The notes under the pieces are model-generated. The model was not told where the DNA came from. It was given only the letters and a program-made list of their open reading frames with translations, and did no database searches. A stretch of 33,719 nucleotides of DNA from JBJEQG01 sp051881635 (GTDB lineage: Bacteria > Bacillota > Clostridia > Oscillospirales > Acutalibacteraceae), in contig JBJEQG010000160.1 of the NCBI GenBank assembly GCA_051881635.1, positions 1 to 33,719 on the forward strand. Direction: 5' to 3'. The position numbers and the translations under genes are program-made. Shown piece by piece: positions 1 through 6,697 of the stretch; position 1 is the first letter of the stretch; each line of letters begins with the position of its first letter.

Positions 1-33
1 CCGTTCTTTGGAATAAAAGAGCGGGACTTTGAG

Positions 34-555
34 TTACATACCGAAAAGCTGTTTAACCCATGCCATAACGGTGTCGGTTGCAAAAACAACCAAAGCCAGA
101 ATGATAATAAAAGCCAACGCTGAAAAGATTTTTACAAGACGGCGTTTGCGTGGGGACATCTCGTCTATATCATTGTTGTGTTTTTGACGGGCGGTTTCAA
201 TTTCCTTTAACATTTCCTTATCCGGTTCGGTAACTTTGTCAAAGTCCAAAGCGTTTATACCCGCCAAAAGTTCATAAGCATCATCATAGGCAAAAACGGG
301 GACAAGCACATTATAATTTTCCATAGGGGCAGAGTTGAGAGCACGCATGGACATTTGTTTTTTGGGACTTTTCAGTGTATAAGGAATATCGGCGGTTTTG
401 AGTGCCGCCTCAATGCGTTCAAGTTCAAAACCTGTTGCCAATGCCATAGATGCCCAACTTTCGGGAGCAATATCCTCTGTTAGAGAACGATTGCAATAGG
501 GGCATTGGGTTTGGTTATTCTTAAAAAGGGCGGAACATTTTTTACAGTATTTCAT
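34..555 (-). CDS. Zinc-ribbon protein with C-terminal membrane segment
   Basis: A 173-residue protein of unknown function. An N-terminal zinc ribbon is visible (Cys4, Cys7, Cys18, Cys21), followed by a soluble region of about 110 residues and one hydrophobic segment near residues 146-166, so it is probably a tail-anchored membrane protein with the ribbon in the cytoplasm. The reading frame is open up to 621, but the ATG at 555 is chosen because GATGAGG lies 9 bases upstream and a consensus promoter sits at 590-617, leaving a leader of about 28 nt. The middle region (around 'APMENYNVLVPVFAYDDAYE') resembles the DUF2007-like signal-transducing fold seen in other zinc-ribbon membrane proteins, but this is a weak impression. 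It is monocistronic in the window, and anything downstream lies beyond the left edge. Confidence 0.8.
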   Translation of the reverse strand: MKYCKKCSALFKNNQTQCPYCNRSLTEDIAPESWASMALATGFELERIEAALKTADIPYTLKSPKKQMSMRALNSAPMENYNVLVPVFAYDDAYELLAGINALDFDKVTEPDKEMLKEIETARQKHNNDIDEMSPRKRRLVKIFSALAFIIILALVVFATDTVMAWVKQLFGM

Positions 556-589
556 AAAATCAAACCTCATCTTGTAAAGGATTAGTTTA

Positions 590-617
590 ATTATACTTTT
601 TTTGTCCTTTTTGTCAA
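590..617 (-). promoter_or_regulatory. Sigma-A promoter of the zinc-ribbon membrane protein
   Basis: On the minus strand TTGACA (612-617) and TATAAT (590-595) are separated by 16 bases. Both hexamers match consensus exactly. The expected start near 583 supports the ATG at 555. Confidence 0.75.
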
Positions 618-1016
618 TCATTGTAAAAAGTAATATCGAGAAAAAGGTACATATAATTTTATCGAAAAATTTTTTTGTAAAAAATGTACCATATTTAAAA
701 TAGAGTGCGAAGAAAAATAAACTGTATATTGTGCTTTAAAAGCAGAAATTATGATATATGTAGTGGGAAAAGGCAATGGCTTTGTTCAAAATAACTAATT
801 TATATACTGTTTTAGGAAATTTAATTGTATAAGCAAACGAAATTATAACAACCTTGTTACTTTGAGTTTGTTTAATATAAACAAATTGTAATTATTTAAC
901 TATGGAAATTGCCTAAAAAACGGTTTTTTTAATTTTCTAAAAGAATTAAAAAGCATTTTTGTATTATTAAAAAATTTAAACAACCCTTGAAATAGCGAAA
1001 AATCAAAAACATGGGC

Positions 1017-1045
1017 TTGATTTTTGAAAATCTTTGTGTTAGAAT
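1017..1045 (+). promoter_or_regulatory. Extended -10 promoter of the secreted wall protein
   Basis: TTGATT (1017-1022), a 17-base spacer and TAGAAT (1040-1045), with TG at 1037-1038 giving an extended -10. Predicted start near 1052, leaving a leader of about 65 nt that ends in AGGAGGAA before the ATG at 1117. Confidence 0.75.
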
Positions 1046-1116
1046 GGTGTCAATGAAGTTCGGTGTTTCGCCGTACTTTTCCAAACTTATTTTTTCAAAT
1101 TTAGGAGGAATTTACA

Positions 1117-1701
1117 ATGACTAAGTCAAAGGTTTTGAGTGTTGTTATCGCTGGTGCTCTCGTAGCTTCCATGGGTGCTATCGCAGTAAGTGCTGCTGAT
1201 CTTTCCACAGGTGTAGGTCTTTGTGGCGAGTACAACGGTTGGGGTGCTACAACAGATAACGCTATGACAGACGATGACGGCGACGGTATCTACGAAGGCG
1301 AATTCGTAGTTGTTGCTAACGACAGTGGTGCAGCTGGTACACAGTTTAAGGTTCGTTTGGCTAATTCTTGGGACGATTCTTGGGGTGCACTCGATGAGAA
1401 CGAGCTTACATACAACAGCCAGACAAACTGCAATGCTGAGGGTGCTAACATCGGCGATACAGTTAAGGTTAAATTCGACACAACAGGTGACGACGAGATG
1501 GCTTATCCTGTAACATTTGAAATTGTACCTGGTACACCTGCTGATCCTGAGACTCCGGCTGATCCTGAGACTCCGGCTGATCCTGAAACACCGGACGCTC
1601 CTGCAACAGGTGACGCTACATCTGCTTACGCTCTCGTTGGCGTAGTAGTTGCTGCTTTGGGTGTAGCTGTTGTTATGACAAAGAAAGCTTCCGTAAAGTA
1701 A
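1117..1701 (+). CDS. Secreted X25/starch-binding-like wall protein with PATG sorting tail
   Basis: A 194-residue secreted protein. It has an N-terminal signal peptide (basic start, hydrophobic residues about 8-25, likely cleavage after AVSA). A single beta-sandwich-like domain covers about residues 28-135, with motifs such as EYNGWG, DDDGDGIYEGEF and SWDDSWG. These are typical of the X25/pullulanase N2 and SusE-type starch-binding modules. A Pro-rich ADPETP linker repeated three times follows. The C-terminus has APATGD, a hydrophobic stretch and KK, which looks like a sortase sorting signal with PATG instead of LPXTG. No catalytic domain is present. The gene stands alone with its own strong promoter and terminator, and its codon use (GCT, GGT, AAC, GAC) suggests high expression. 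Likely role: surface display of a carbohydrate-binding domain. The ligand is inferred only. Confidence 0.8.
   Translation: MTKSKVLSVVIAGALVASMGAIAVSAADLSTGVGLCGEYNGWGATTDNAMTDDDGDGIYEGEFVVVANDSGAAGTQFKVRLANSWDDSWGALDENELTYNSQTNCNAEGANIGDTVKVKFDTTGDDEMAYPVTFEIVPGTPADPETPADPETPADPETPDAPATGDATSAYALVGVVVAALGVAVVMTKKASVK
1540..1593 (+). repeat. Three 18-bp tandem repeats encoding the ADPETP linker
   Basis: Three consecutive 18-base units (1540-1557, 1558-1575, 1576-1593). The first two are identical and the third has two changes. They encode the Pro/Glu/Thr linker between the binding domain and the sorting tail. Confidence 0.9.
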
Positions 1702-1735
1702 TTTTTGATAAATAATTACTTGCCATAATTTTTAG

Positions 1736-1774
1736 GGTTAACCGTTCAACTTTGTTGAGCGGTTAATCTTTTTT
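1736..1774 (+). terminator. Rho-independent terminator after the wall protein
   Basis: An inverted repeat with arms 1736-1750 and 1754-1768 (TTAACCGTTCAA paired with TTGAGCGGTTAA, one G-U pair), followed by a run of T from 1769. Confidence 0.85.
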
Positions 1775-1925
1775 GTTTTTATTTTGGACCGACAAATATA
1801 AAAATATGCGAAAACAAACCATAAGATGAAATGTGTATAATCTCCCGATTTTTACAAACAATAGCATTGAGCGAAAACACAAAAAAATCAAGATAATAAA
1901 ATTTGTAATCAGAGGAGTTATATAT

Positions 1926-2468
1926 ATGAAAGCAACAGGAATTGTAAGAAGAATTGATGACTTGGGGCGAGTGGTTATTCCAAAGGAAATCCGCCGTACA
2001 CTGAGGATTCGTGAGGGTGACCCGTTGGAAATTTATACCGATACTGACGGTGAGGTTATCTTTAAAAAATATTCACCTGTCGGGGAAATATCGAGTTTTT
2101 CCGCCCAATATGCTGAGGTTTTGGCACGCATTTCAGGCTTTCCCACGCTGATTTGTGACCGTGACCATATTGTTGCGGCGGCAGGAGTACCCAAAAAGGA
2201 ATATCTGGAAAGAAGAATTACCGCTGTAATTGAGGAAATGATGGAATCACGCCGCAGTTATTCCGCTGAGGGACATACAATGGGTGCGGTTCAGCCGGTG
2301 GAAGGTCTGGACAGAGCAGCAACGGTTTTCTTTCCGATTATCGCTTCGGGTGATGTGACAGGCGGTGTTATTATGCTTATGGACGAAAAAAACTCCGTTC
2401 CGCAAAATACGGAAATTAAGCTCATTCAAACCGCTGCTGCCTTTCTTGGCAAACAAATGGAAGAATAA
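1926..2468 (+). CDS. spoVT: Stage V sporulation protein T
   Basis: A 180-residue AbrB-family transcription regulator, matching the usual SpoVT length (178 in Bacillus subtilis). The N-terminal swapped-hairpin DNA-binding domain is unmistakable (MKATGIVRRIDDLGRVVIPK, then EIRRTLRIREGDPLEIY). The C-terminal ~125 residues form the GAF-like domain typical of SpoVT. In endospore formers it modulates sigma-G-dependent gene expression in the forespore. The frame is open from 1833, but the ATG at 1926 has AGAGGAG at the right distance and starts at the conserved family N-terminus. The gene is monocistronic. Its presence is the main sign that the organism belongs to a spore-forming lineage. Confidence 0.95.
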   Translation: MKATGIVRRIDDLGRVVIPKEIRRTLRIREGDPLEIYTDTDGEVIFKKYSPVGEISSFSAQYAEVLARISGFPTLICDRDHIVAAAGVPKKEYLERRITAVIEEMMESRRSYSAEGHTMGAVQPVEGLDRAATVFFPIIASGDVTGGVIMLMDEKNSVPQNTEIKLIQTAAAFLGKQMEE

Positions 2469-2518
2469 TTTTTGTTCTTTGAAAACAAATACAAATCAAA
2501 ATAAAATCGAAAAAACAC

Positions 2519-2547
2519 TTGAAAAAAATAGGGGTATATGTTATAAT
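2519..2547 (+). promoter_or_regulatory. Consensus promoter behind spoVT
   Basis: TTGAAA (2519-2524), a 17-base spacer and a perfect TATAAT (2542-2547) with TG at 2539-2540 (extended -10). It lies between the spoVT stop and a strong terminator at 2614-2647, so its product should be about 100 nt unless the terminator is read through into ktrB. Confidence 0.75.
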
Positions 2548-2553
2548 ACCAAT

Positions 2554-2655
2554 AGCAAATATTCTAACTTAACTAATTCCCCTTTTTTGTTTTTTCATTA
2601 TCCCTTCCTTTTGCACAAAACGAGGTCTTTTCAGACCTCGTTTTGTGTTTTATAT
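2554..2655 (+). ncRNA. Candidate small RNA (~100 nt) downstream of spoVT
   Basis: Predicted from a strong upstream promoter and a 14-bp perfect terminator hairpin with no ORF between them. The unpaired part is pyrimidine-rich and carries two C-rich stretches (TTCCCC at 2577-2582 and TCCCTTCC at 2601-2608). These are complementary to Shine-Dalgarno sequences, as in the C-rich loops of RsaE/RoxS-type sRNAs. No match to a specific known family was recognised. It could instead be an attenuated leader of the ktr operon. Confidence 0.4.
2614..2655 (+). terminator. Strong terminator between spoVT and ktrB
   Basis: A perfect 14-bp inverted repeat (arms 2614-2627 and 2634-2647) whose distal arm runs into a T-rich tail (TTTTGTGTTTTATATTG). 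It ends spoVT and the candidate small RNA. Confidence 0.85.
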
Positions 2656-2681
2656 TGTTTTAATAAAACTTGAAAAATGTA

Positions 2682-2710
2682 TTGCTACTCTTTTTCTATC
2701 GTGATATAAT
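2682..2710 (+). promoter_or_regulatory. Promoter of the ktrBA operon
   Basis: TTGCTA (2682-2687), a 17-base spacer and TATAAT (2705-2710) with TG at 2702-2703. Predicted start near 2717 and leader of about 50 nt, too short to hold a ydaO-type c-di-AMP riboswitch. Confidence 0.75.
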
Positions 2711-2766
2711 GACTATGATTTTGACAAAGTATCTCAAAAGCATACGGAAAGAGAGGTTTTAAAGTT

Positions 2767-4122
2767 TTGGATTTTCTGAAAAAAGCAGAACACATTTTAA
2801 AAAAACTTTCACCTATGAAAAAACTTCTGCTGAGTTATGTACTATTGGTTTTAATCGGTGCGTTTATTTTAATGCTTCCGATTGCAACAAAAAGCGGACA
2901 GTCAACCGCATTTGTGGATACCTTATTTACAGCAACCTCAGCGACTTGCGTAACAGGATTGATTCGTTTTGATACCTTTACATATTGGTCTTTTTTCGGG
3001 CAGTTGATTCTGTTGATTTTAATTCAAATCGGCGGTATTGGATTTATTACATTTGTCATTTCAGGACTATCGTTAACACATAAAAAAATCGGTCTGTCCA
3101 CACGATTTACATTACAAAACTCAATGTCATCACCGCAGTTGGGCGGTGTTGTCCGCATGGCAAAGTTTATTATGTTTGCCTCAGCAATTGTGGAGGTGTC
3201 AGGTGCAGCGTTGCTGGCTGTTTATTACTGTCCTCTGCTGGGTTTTGGACAAGGTTTATGGGTTTCCATATTCCATAGTATTTCGGCTTTCTGCAATGCG
3301 GGTTTTGACCTTATGGGAAGTATTGAGCCGTCCTCCTCTATGATGACCGTTTCGGGAAATTGGTATGTTTGTACGGTGCTTATGCTTTTGGTTATTTTGG
3401 GCGGTTTGGGTTTCTTTGTTTGGAAAGATTTGCTTGATGTTCGTTTCCGTTTCGGTAAGTTAAGGTTGCAATCCAAAATTGTTTTGGTGACAAGTCTGTT
3501 TTTGATTGTGGTTGGTGCGATTGCTCTGTTTTTGACGGAGTGGAGGGTTTCGGACGGAATGTCATGGGGCGACAGAATTTTAACTTCACTTTTCCAATCC
3601 GTCAGTGCAAGAACGGCAGGCTTTAACAGTGTTGATTTGGGAAATATGAGTGGTTCTGGACGGCTGATTATGATTTGCCTTATGCTGATTGGCGGTTCAC
3701 CGGGCTCAACGGCAGGCGGTGTAAAAACCGTAACAATAACTATTTTGATGTCAGGTATTGTATCAACCTTCAAAAGGAAAAAATCTTTGGAGGCATTTGG
3801 ACGGCGTTTTGAAGATGTTGCAATTCGTACCGCCTCTTGTATTTTAATGACATATTTGCTTTTGGCAATTATTTCGGCAGTCATTATTTCTGCAATAGAA
3901 CAAATAGATATTATGGCGGTTTTATTTGAAACGGTTTCGGCGGTTGCCACAGTTGGTTTAACGGTTGGCATTACATCGAATTTAAGTGTTGTTTCGGAAA
4001 TTATAATTGCCATACTCATGCTGTATGGGCGTATGGGTTCAATTACCATGCTTATGGCGTTTACTTCGGACAGAATGACCATTTCTTCAAAGTTGCCGCT
4101 TGAAAAGGTATCTATTGGTTAA
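2767..4122 (+). CDS. ktrB: Potassium uptake channel subunit KtrB (TrkH family)
   Basis: A 451-residue integral membrane protein of the TrkH/TrkG/KtrB family, the usual KtrB size. It forms the K+ (and Na+-dependent) translocation pore in the cytoplasmic membrane. The four pore-loop filter motifs are visible in order: ATCVTGL, FCNAGFD, RTAGFN and ATVGLT, each with its filter glycine. The gene starts at a TTG (2767) preceded by GAGAGG about 10 bases upstream; no better start precedes the conserved N-terminus. It is followed 21 bases later by the regulatory subunit KtrA, with which it forms an operon. In this family, gating is controlled by nucleotide and often c-di-AMP binding to KtrA. Confidence 0.93.
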   Translation: MDFLKKAEHILKKLSPMKKLLLSYVLLVLIGAFILMLPIATKSGQSTAFVDTLFTATSATCVTGLIRFDTFTYWSFFGQLILLILIQIGGIGFITFVISGLSLTHKKIGLSTRFTLQNSMSSPQLGGVVRMAKFIMFASAIVEVSGAALLAVYYCPLLGFGQGLWVSIFHSISAFCNAGFDLMGSIEPSSSMMTVSGNWYVCTVLMLLVILGGLGFFVWKDLLDVRFRFGKLRLQSKIVLVTSLFLIVVGAIALFLTEWRVSDGMSWGDRILTSLFQSVSARTAGFNSVDLGNMSGSGRLIMICLMLIGGSPGSTAGGVKTVTITILMSGIVSTFKRKKSLEAFGRRFEDVAIRTASCILMTYLLLAIISAVIISAIEQIDIMAVLFETVSAVATVGLTVGITSNLSVVSEIIIAILMLYGRMGSITMLMAFTSDRMTISSKLPLEKVSIG

Positions 4123-4143
4123 TGACGGGAGGATTTATTATTT

Positions 4144-4791
4144 ATGAAGTCAATTCTTATGATTGGTTTGGGGCGTTTCGGACGCCACATGGCACAAAAG
4201 TTTATTGAAGAGGGAAACGATGTTCTTGCTATTGAATACAGTGAGGAAAGAGCAGATAAAGCAACAGATATTCTTCGTGATATTCAAATAGGTGACGCCA
4301 CCGATGAAAAATTTATGGAAACTTTGGGCGTTAATAACTTTGATATATGCGTGGTTGCTATCGGAAATAATTTTCAGACCGCTTTGGAAATCACAGTTAT
4401 TCTCAAAGATTTGGGAGCAAAGTTTATTATTGCCCGTGCAACAAGAGAAATTTATGAAAAACTTTTGCTCCGCAACGGTGCTGACCATGTGGTTTATGCA
4501 GAGCGTGACATGGCGGAGCGGTTGGCAATCAAATACGGTGCAAAGAACATCTTTGATTATATTGAGCTAACACCTGAGGTTGCAATTTATGAAATTGCCG
4601 TACCGTCCTCATGGCATGGCAAAAGCATTTTGGAACAAAATATCCGTGCAAGATATAATGTCAGCATTTTGGCGGTTAAACAGAATGGGACAATCAACCC
4701 CATGCCAAGTCCGGATTATCGTTTTAGTGGAAGGGAAACGATTATGGTTATGGGAAGCAATAATGATATTCGTGCAATAACCAAAAAATGA
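4144..4791 (+). CDS. ktrA: Potassium uptake regulatory subunit KtrA (RCK protein)
   Basis: A 215-residue cytoplasmic RCK protein, full length for KtrA. The N-terminal Rossmann fold has the nucleotide-binding loop GLGRFGRHMAQ (about residues 8-18), followed by the acidic strand end (VLAIE) and the GDATD motif. The C-terminal ~80 residues form an RCK_C (TrkA-C) domain, which in homologues binds c-di-AMP. KtrA octamers sit under the KtrB dimer and gate it in response to ATP/ADP. GGGAGGA lies 10 bases upstream of the ATG. It is cotranscribed with ktrB and ended by the terminator at 4802-4833. Confidence 0.93.
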   Translation: MKSILMIGLGRFGRHMAQKFIEEGNDVLAIEYSEERADKATDILRDIQIGDATDEKFMETLGVNNFDICVVAIGNNFQTALEITVILKDLGAKFIIARATREIYEKLLLRNGADHVVYAERDMAERLAIKYGAKNIFDYIELTPEVAIYEIAVPSSWHGKSILEQNIRARYNVSILAVKQNGTINPMPSPDYRFSGRETIMVMGSNNDIRAITKK

Positions 4792-4801
4792 CAGTAAGTA
4801 T

Positions 4802-4833
4802 AAAAGCCTTATCTCAAAAGGATAAGGCTTTTT
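4802..4833. terminator. Bidirectional terminator between ktrA and the DUF4037 gene
   Basis: A perfect 12-bp inverted repeat (4802-4813 and 4821-4832) with an A-rich left and T-rich right side. It can serve ktrA (+) and the convergent minus-strand operon. Confidence 0.85.
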
Positions 4834-4836
4834 CGT

Positions 4837-5622
4837 TTAGATTATTTCTTTGAGTGCGACAATCATATCCGCAATAACTGACATGGTTTCCGAAGGCTTA
4901 TGATACATAACATCGAAAAGATGATTGATGTTTTCTTCAAATTTTTTGGGAAGAAGTGGACATTGAGCCTTACAAAGCTGTATAAGGCGTTTTTCTCCCG
5001 GGTGTGTCTTTTCATTAAGTGCAAAGATAACATCGAAATAGCTTGCCAAAAAGCCCGTAACACGATGATTAACACTGACAACATCGTTGCGTTCAAGTGC
5101 CTTTTTGATTTGGAGGTCGTATGACGGCAGAACACCTGTCAGCAAGTTCATATTTTGCTCTATAATCGCTTGTTTTAATTCGGCAGGATAGGGAATGGTA
5201 TATTTCTTTTGAAGTTGTGCAAAATTGCCGTTGCGGTCGAAAAGGATTTGGGAGTTCAGAATATTATGCCAGAAACAAGTGGTATAGCCGTTCATGCTAT
5301 TGTGTTCATCAACAATATAAGTCATAATATGGGAAAAATGCTCCAAATTTCGATAAATGACATCAATCGGTGTGCCTGTATTAAGAATACAGTTGTCCTC
5401 GTCCTCCCAATAATGGTTGCCGATTTCAACTGTCGAACAGTGGGCAGTCATAATTTGACGGCGTGTATCAAAAGAAAGCGGTTCTGTTGTGTAAACATAG
5501 AGGTCATAGTCAGAATGACTGTCATTTGCACCCGAACTTCTTGAACCGCCCAATACTATGGCATCAACATTTTCCTTTGCGGCAAAAGCGTCAATTAAAC
5601 CTTGAATTTCAGATAAACTCAT
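4837..5622 (-). CDS. Nucleotidyltransferase-fold protein with DUF4037 domain
   Basis: A 261-residue protein of the DNA polymerase beta-like nucleotidyltransferase superfamily. The family signature is clear: GGSRSSG at residues 25-31, then Asp38 and Asp40 in SDYDLYVY, which would bind the metal and NTP. The C-terminal half carries the DUF4037 signature (NHRVTGFLASYFDVIFALN, then THPGEKRLIQ). Related proteins include aminoglycoside nucleotidyltransferases, but the substrate of this family is unknown and no resistance role can be claimed. The ATG at 5622 has AAAGGAA about 9 bases upstream. It lies 24 bases behind the zinc-ribbon/LRR gene and is probably its operon partner. Confidence 0.85.
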   Translation of the reverse strand: MSLSEIQGLIDAFAAKENVDAIVLGGSRSSGANDSHSDYDLYVYTTEPLSFDTRRQIMTAHCSTVEIGNHYWEDEDNCILNTGTPIDVIYRNLEHFSHIMTYIVDEHNSMNGYTTCFWHNILNSQILFDRNGNFAQLQKKYTIPYPAELKQAIIEQNMNLLTGVLPSYDLQIKKALERNDVVSVNHRVTGFLASYFDVIFALNEKTHPGEKRLIQLCKAQCPLLPKKFEENINHLFDVMYHKPSETMSVIADMIVALKEII

Positions 5623-5646
5623 AAGACCAATTCCTTTCCGATAAAA

Positions 5647-6405
5647 TTAGTAGTTTTTAGCAGCACCGCATTTTTTGCATATCCTGAAAATATTGAATGT
5701 TCCGCCACAATAGGGGCATAGACCTGAAACACGGCGGTTGTCCTCAATGGGACGATAAATTTCCCTTGCGAAAATCGTACCGCCAAAATAGTTATTGACA
5801 ACATTGACATCGCAAAACATGGCAGGTGCTTGTACATCACTGAGATTATAACATTCCCAAAATACGGATTTTCCGATTTGTGTTACACTGTTTGGAATAG
5901 AGATATGTTCCAAAGCCGTACAGCCTCGAAATGCATAGTTTCCGATACGGGTAATACCGTCCGGCAGGTCAATGCGGCGGATTGTTTTACAGCGGAGGAA
6001 TGCGGAATCGTTAATGGCTTTAATGCCTTTGGGAACGATAACATTTTCGGACATACCGTTGTATTTCATCAAAACGCCGTCCTGTATATCCATAAACTTT
6101 GCCCCTTGAAGAACCTTATAGATTTCCATAGTGGCAGTATCGTTTGGATTGCCTTCCAAAATTTTACGGGCGGTATTTTCGGCAGCGGTATAGTCGCAGT
6201 TTTCCATATAAATATCCAACATGGATTTCCATTGTGCAATATCATTTTCCGAGCCGGTGACGCTGATTCTGCCGCCGCTCGCCATTTCCCTGAGGCGTTC
6301 AATCAAATATTCCGTTTTGCAGTAGGGACAAATTCCTCTTTGTCCGCCTTCCATGACTTGAATCGGACCGCCGCAGACATCGCATGAAATTTTCGTAACG
6401 GGCAT
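5647..6405 (-). CDS. Cytoplasmic zinc-ribbon/LRR_5 (BspA-like) protein
   Basis: A 252-residue protein. It starts with a zinc ribbon (Cys8, Cys11, Cys26, Cys29) and a short TPR-like helical part (about residues 58-100). Three BspA-type LRR_5 repeats follow (about 120-195; GIKAINDSAFLRCKTI, GITRIGNYAFRGC, SVTQIGKSVFWEC). A second CxxC/CxxC ribbon ends it (Cys230, 233, 243, 246). There is no signal peptide or membrane segment, so unlike classic BspA proteins it should be cytoplasmic. The start at 6405 is set by AAAGGAGAG 8 bases upstream; the frame is open to 6465. It is first in an operon with the DUF4037 gene. The function is unknown; LRR_5 repeats usually mediate protein binding. Confidence 0.82.
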   Translation of the reverse strand: MPVTKISCDVCGGPIQVMEGGQRGICPYCKTEYLIERLREMASGGRISVTGSENDIAQWKSMLDIYMENCDYTAAENTARKILEGNPNDTATMEIYKVLQGAKFMDIQDGVLMKYNGMSENVIVPKGIKAINDSAFLRCKTIRRIDLPDGITRIGNYAFRGCTALEHISIPNSVTQIGKSVFWECYNLSDVQAPAMFCDVNVVNNYFGGTIFAREIYRPIEDNRRVSGLCPYCGGTFNIFRICKKCGAAKNY

Positions 6406-6435
6406 TTTGACACTCTCCTTTGAAGTACAATAGCA

Positions 6436-6459
6436 GATATTATCATTTGGAATAATATC
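6436..6459. promoter_or_regulatory. Palindrome upstream of the zinc-ribbon/LRR_5 operon
   Basis: Perfect 8-bp arms (6436-6443 GATATTAT and 6452-6459 ATAATATC) separated by 8 bases, 31 to 54 bases before the start codon. It overlaps the likely -10 region (TATTAT/TAGATA on the minus strand), so it may be an operator. No regulator can be named. Confidence 0.4.
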
Positions 6460-6489
6460 TATCACAAAAACATATTTTAATCAATCTTT

Positions 6490-6522
6490 AAAAAATCCCC
6501 AACACTATAAATTGTGTCGGGG
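6490..6522 (-). terminator. Terminator of the tRNA-Gly gene
   Basis: On the minus strand a 9-bp stem (6497-6505 with 6514-6522), including one G-U pair that exists only in this orientation, is followed by ATTTTTT. It lies 5 bases beyond the CCA end of the tRNA. Confidence 0.75.
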
Positions 6523-6527
6523 TTCTT

Positions 6528-6601
6528 TGGAGCAGATGACGGGAATCGAACCCGCAACCTCAGCTTGGGAAGCTAATGTTTTACCATTGAACTACATCTG
6601 C
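6528..6601 (-). tRNA. tRNA-Gly (anticodon CCC)
   Basis: A complete cloverleaf on the minus strand, 74 nt including an encoded CCA. The acceptor stem is GCAGATG/CATCTGC, the discriminator base is T, the T arm contains GGTTCGATTCC, and the anticodon loop is TTCCCAA, giving anticodon CCC (6567-6569) for GGG codons. It has its own promoter and terminator. Confidence 0.95.
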
Positions 6602-6619
6602 GTTTATGCTAGTGTACTA

Positions 6620-6648
6620 ATTATAGCACAACTTGAATCCTTTATCAA
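6620..6648 (-). promoter_or_regulatory. Promoter of tRNA-Gly
   Basis: On the minus strand TTGATA (6643-6648), 17 bases and TATAAT (6620-6625) with an extended -10 TG. The predicted start near 6613 is about 12 bases before the mature tRNA. Confidence 0.8.
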
Positions 6649-6657
6649 GAGAAATAT

Positions 6658-6693
6658 AAAAAAATCTCCGTTATACCGTACGGAGATTTTTTA
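6658..6693 (-). terminator. Terminator of the HAD-DHHW-NUDIX operon
   Basis: A 13-bp perfect inverted repeat (6659-6671 and 6680-6692) flanked by A and T runs, just after the stop codon of the NUDIX gene at 6698. Confidence 0.85.
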
Positions 6694-6697
6694 TGTA

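Larger units (their letters stand above)
556..1116. other. AT-rich divergent intergenic region
   Basis: No gene is supported here. The region holds the two outward promoters listed separately. Between them lies strongly AT-rich sequence with a 7-bp inverted repeat (646-652 and 684-690) and a perfect 8-3-8 palindrome (867-885, TTTGTTTA/TAAACAAA). No ORF with a ribosome-binding site longer than about 15 codons was seen. Confidence 0.6.

Noticed and set aside
2711..2766. c-di-AMP (ydaO) riboswitch before ktrB
   Set aside because: The leader from the predicted start is only about 50 nt and has none of the conserved riboswitch sequence.
3225..4082. A 285-codon open frame on the minus strand inside ktrB
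   Set aside because: It is an antisense shadow of a membrane-protein gene: no ribosome-binding site, low-complexity Ile/Thr-rich product, and the plus strand encodes a complete KtrB.
4837..5622. Aminoglycoside-resistance nucleotidyltransferase
   Set aside because: The catalytic fold is shared, but the C-terminal half is DUF4037, no mobile element is nearby, and nothing points to an antibiotic substrate.
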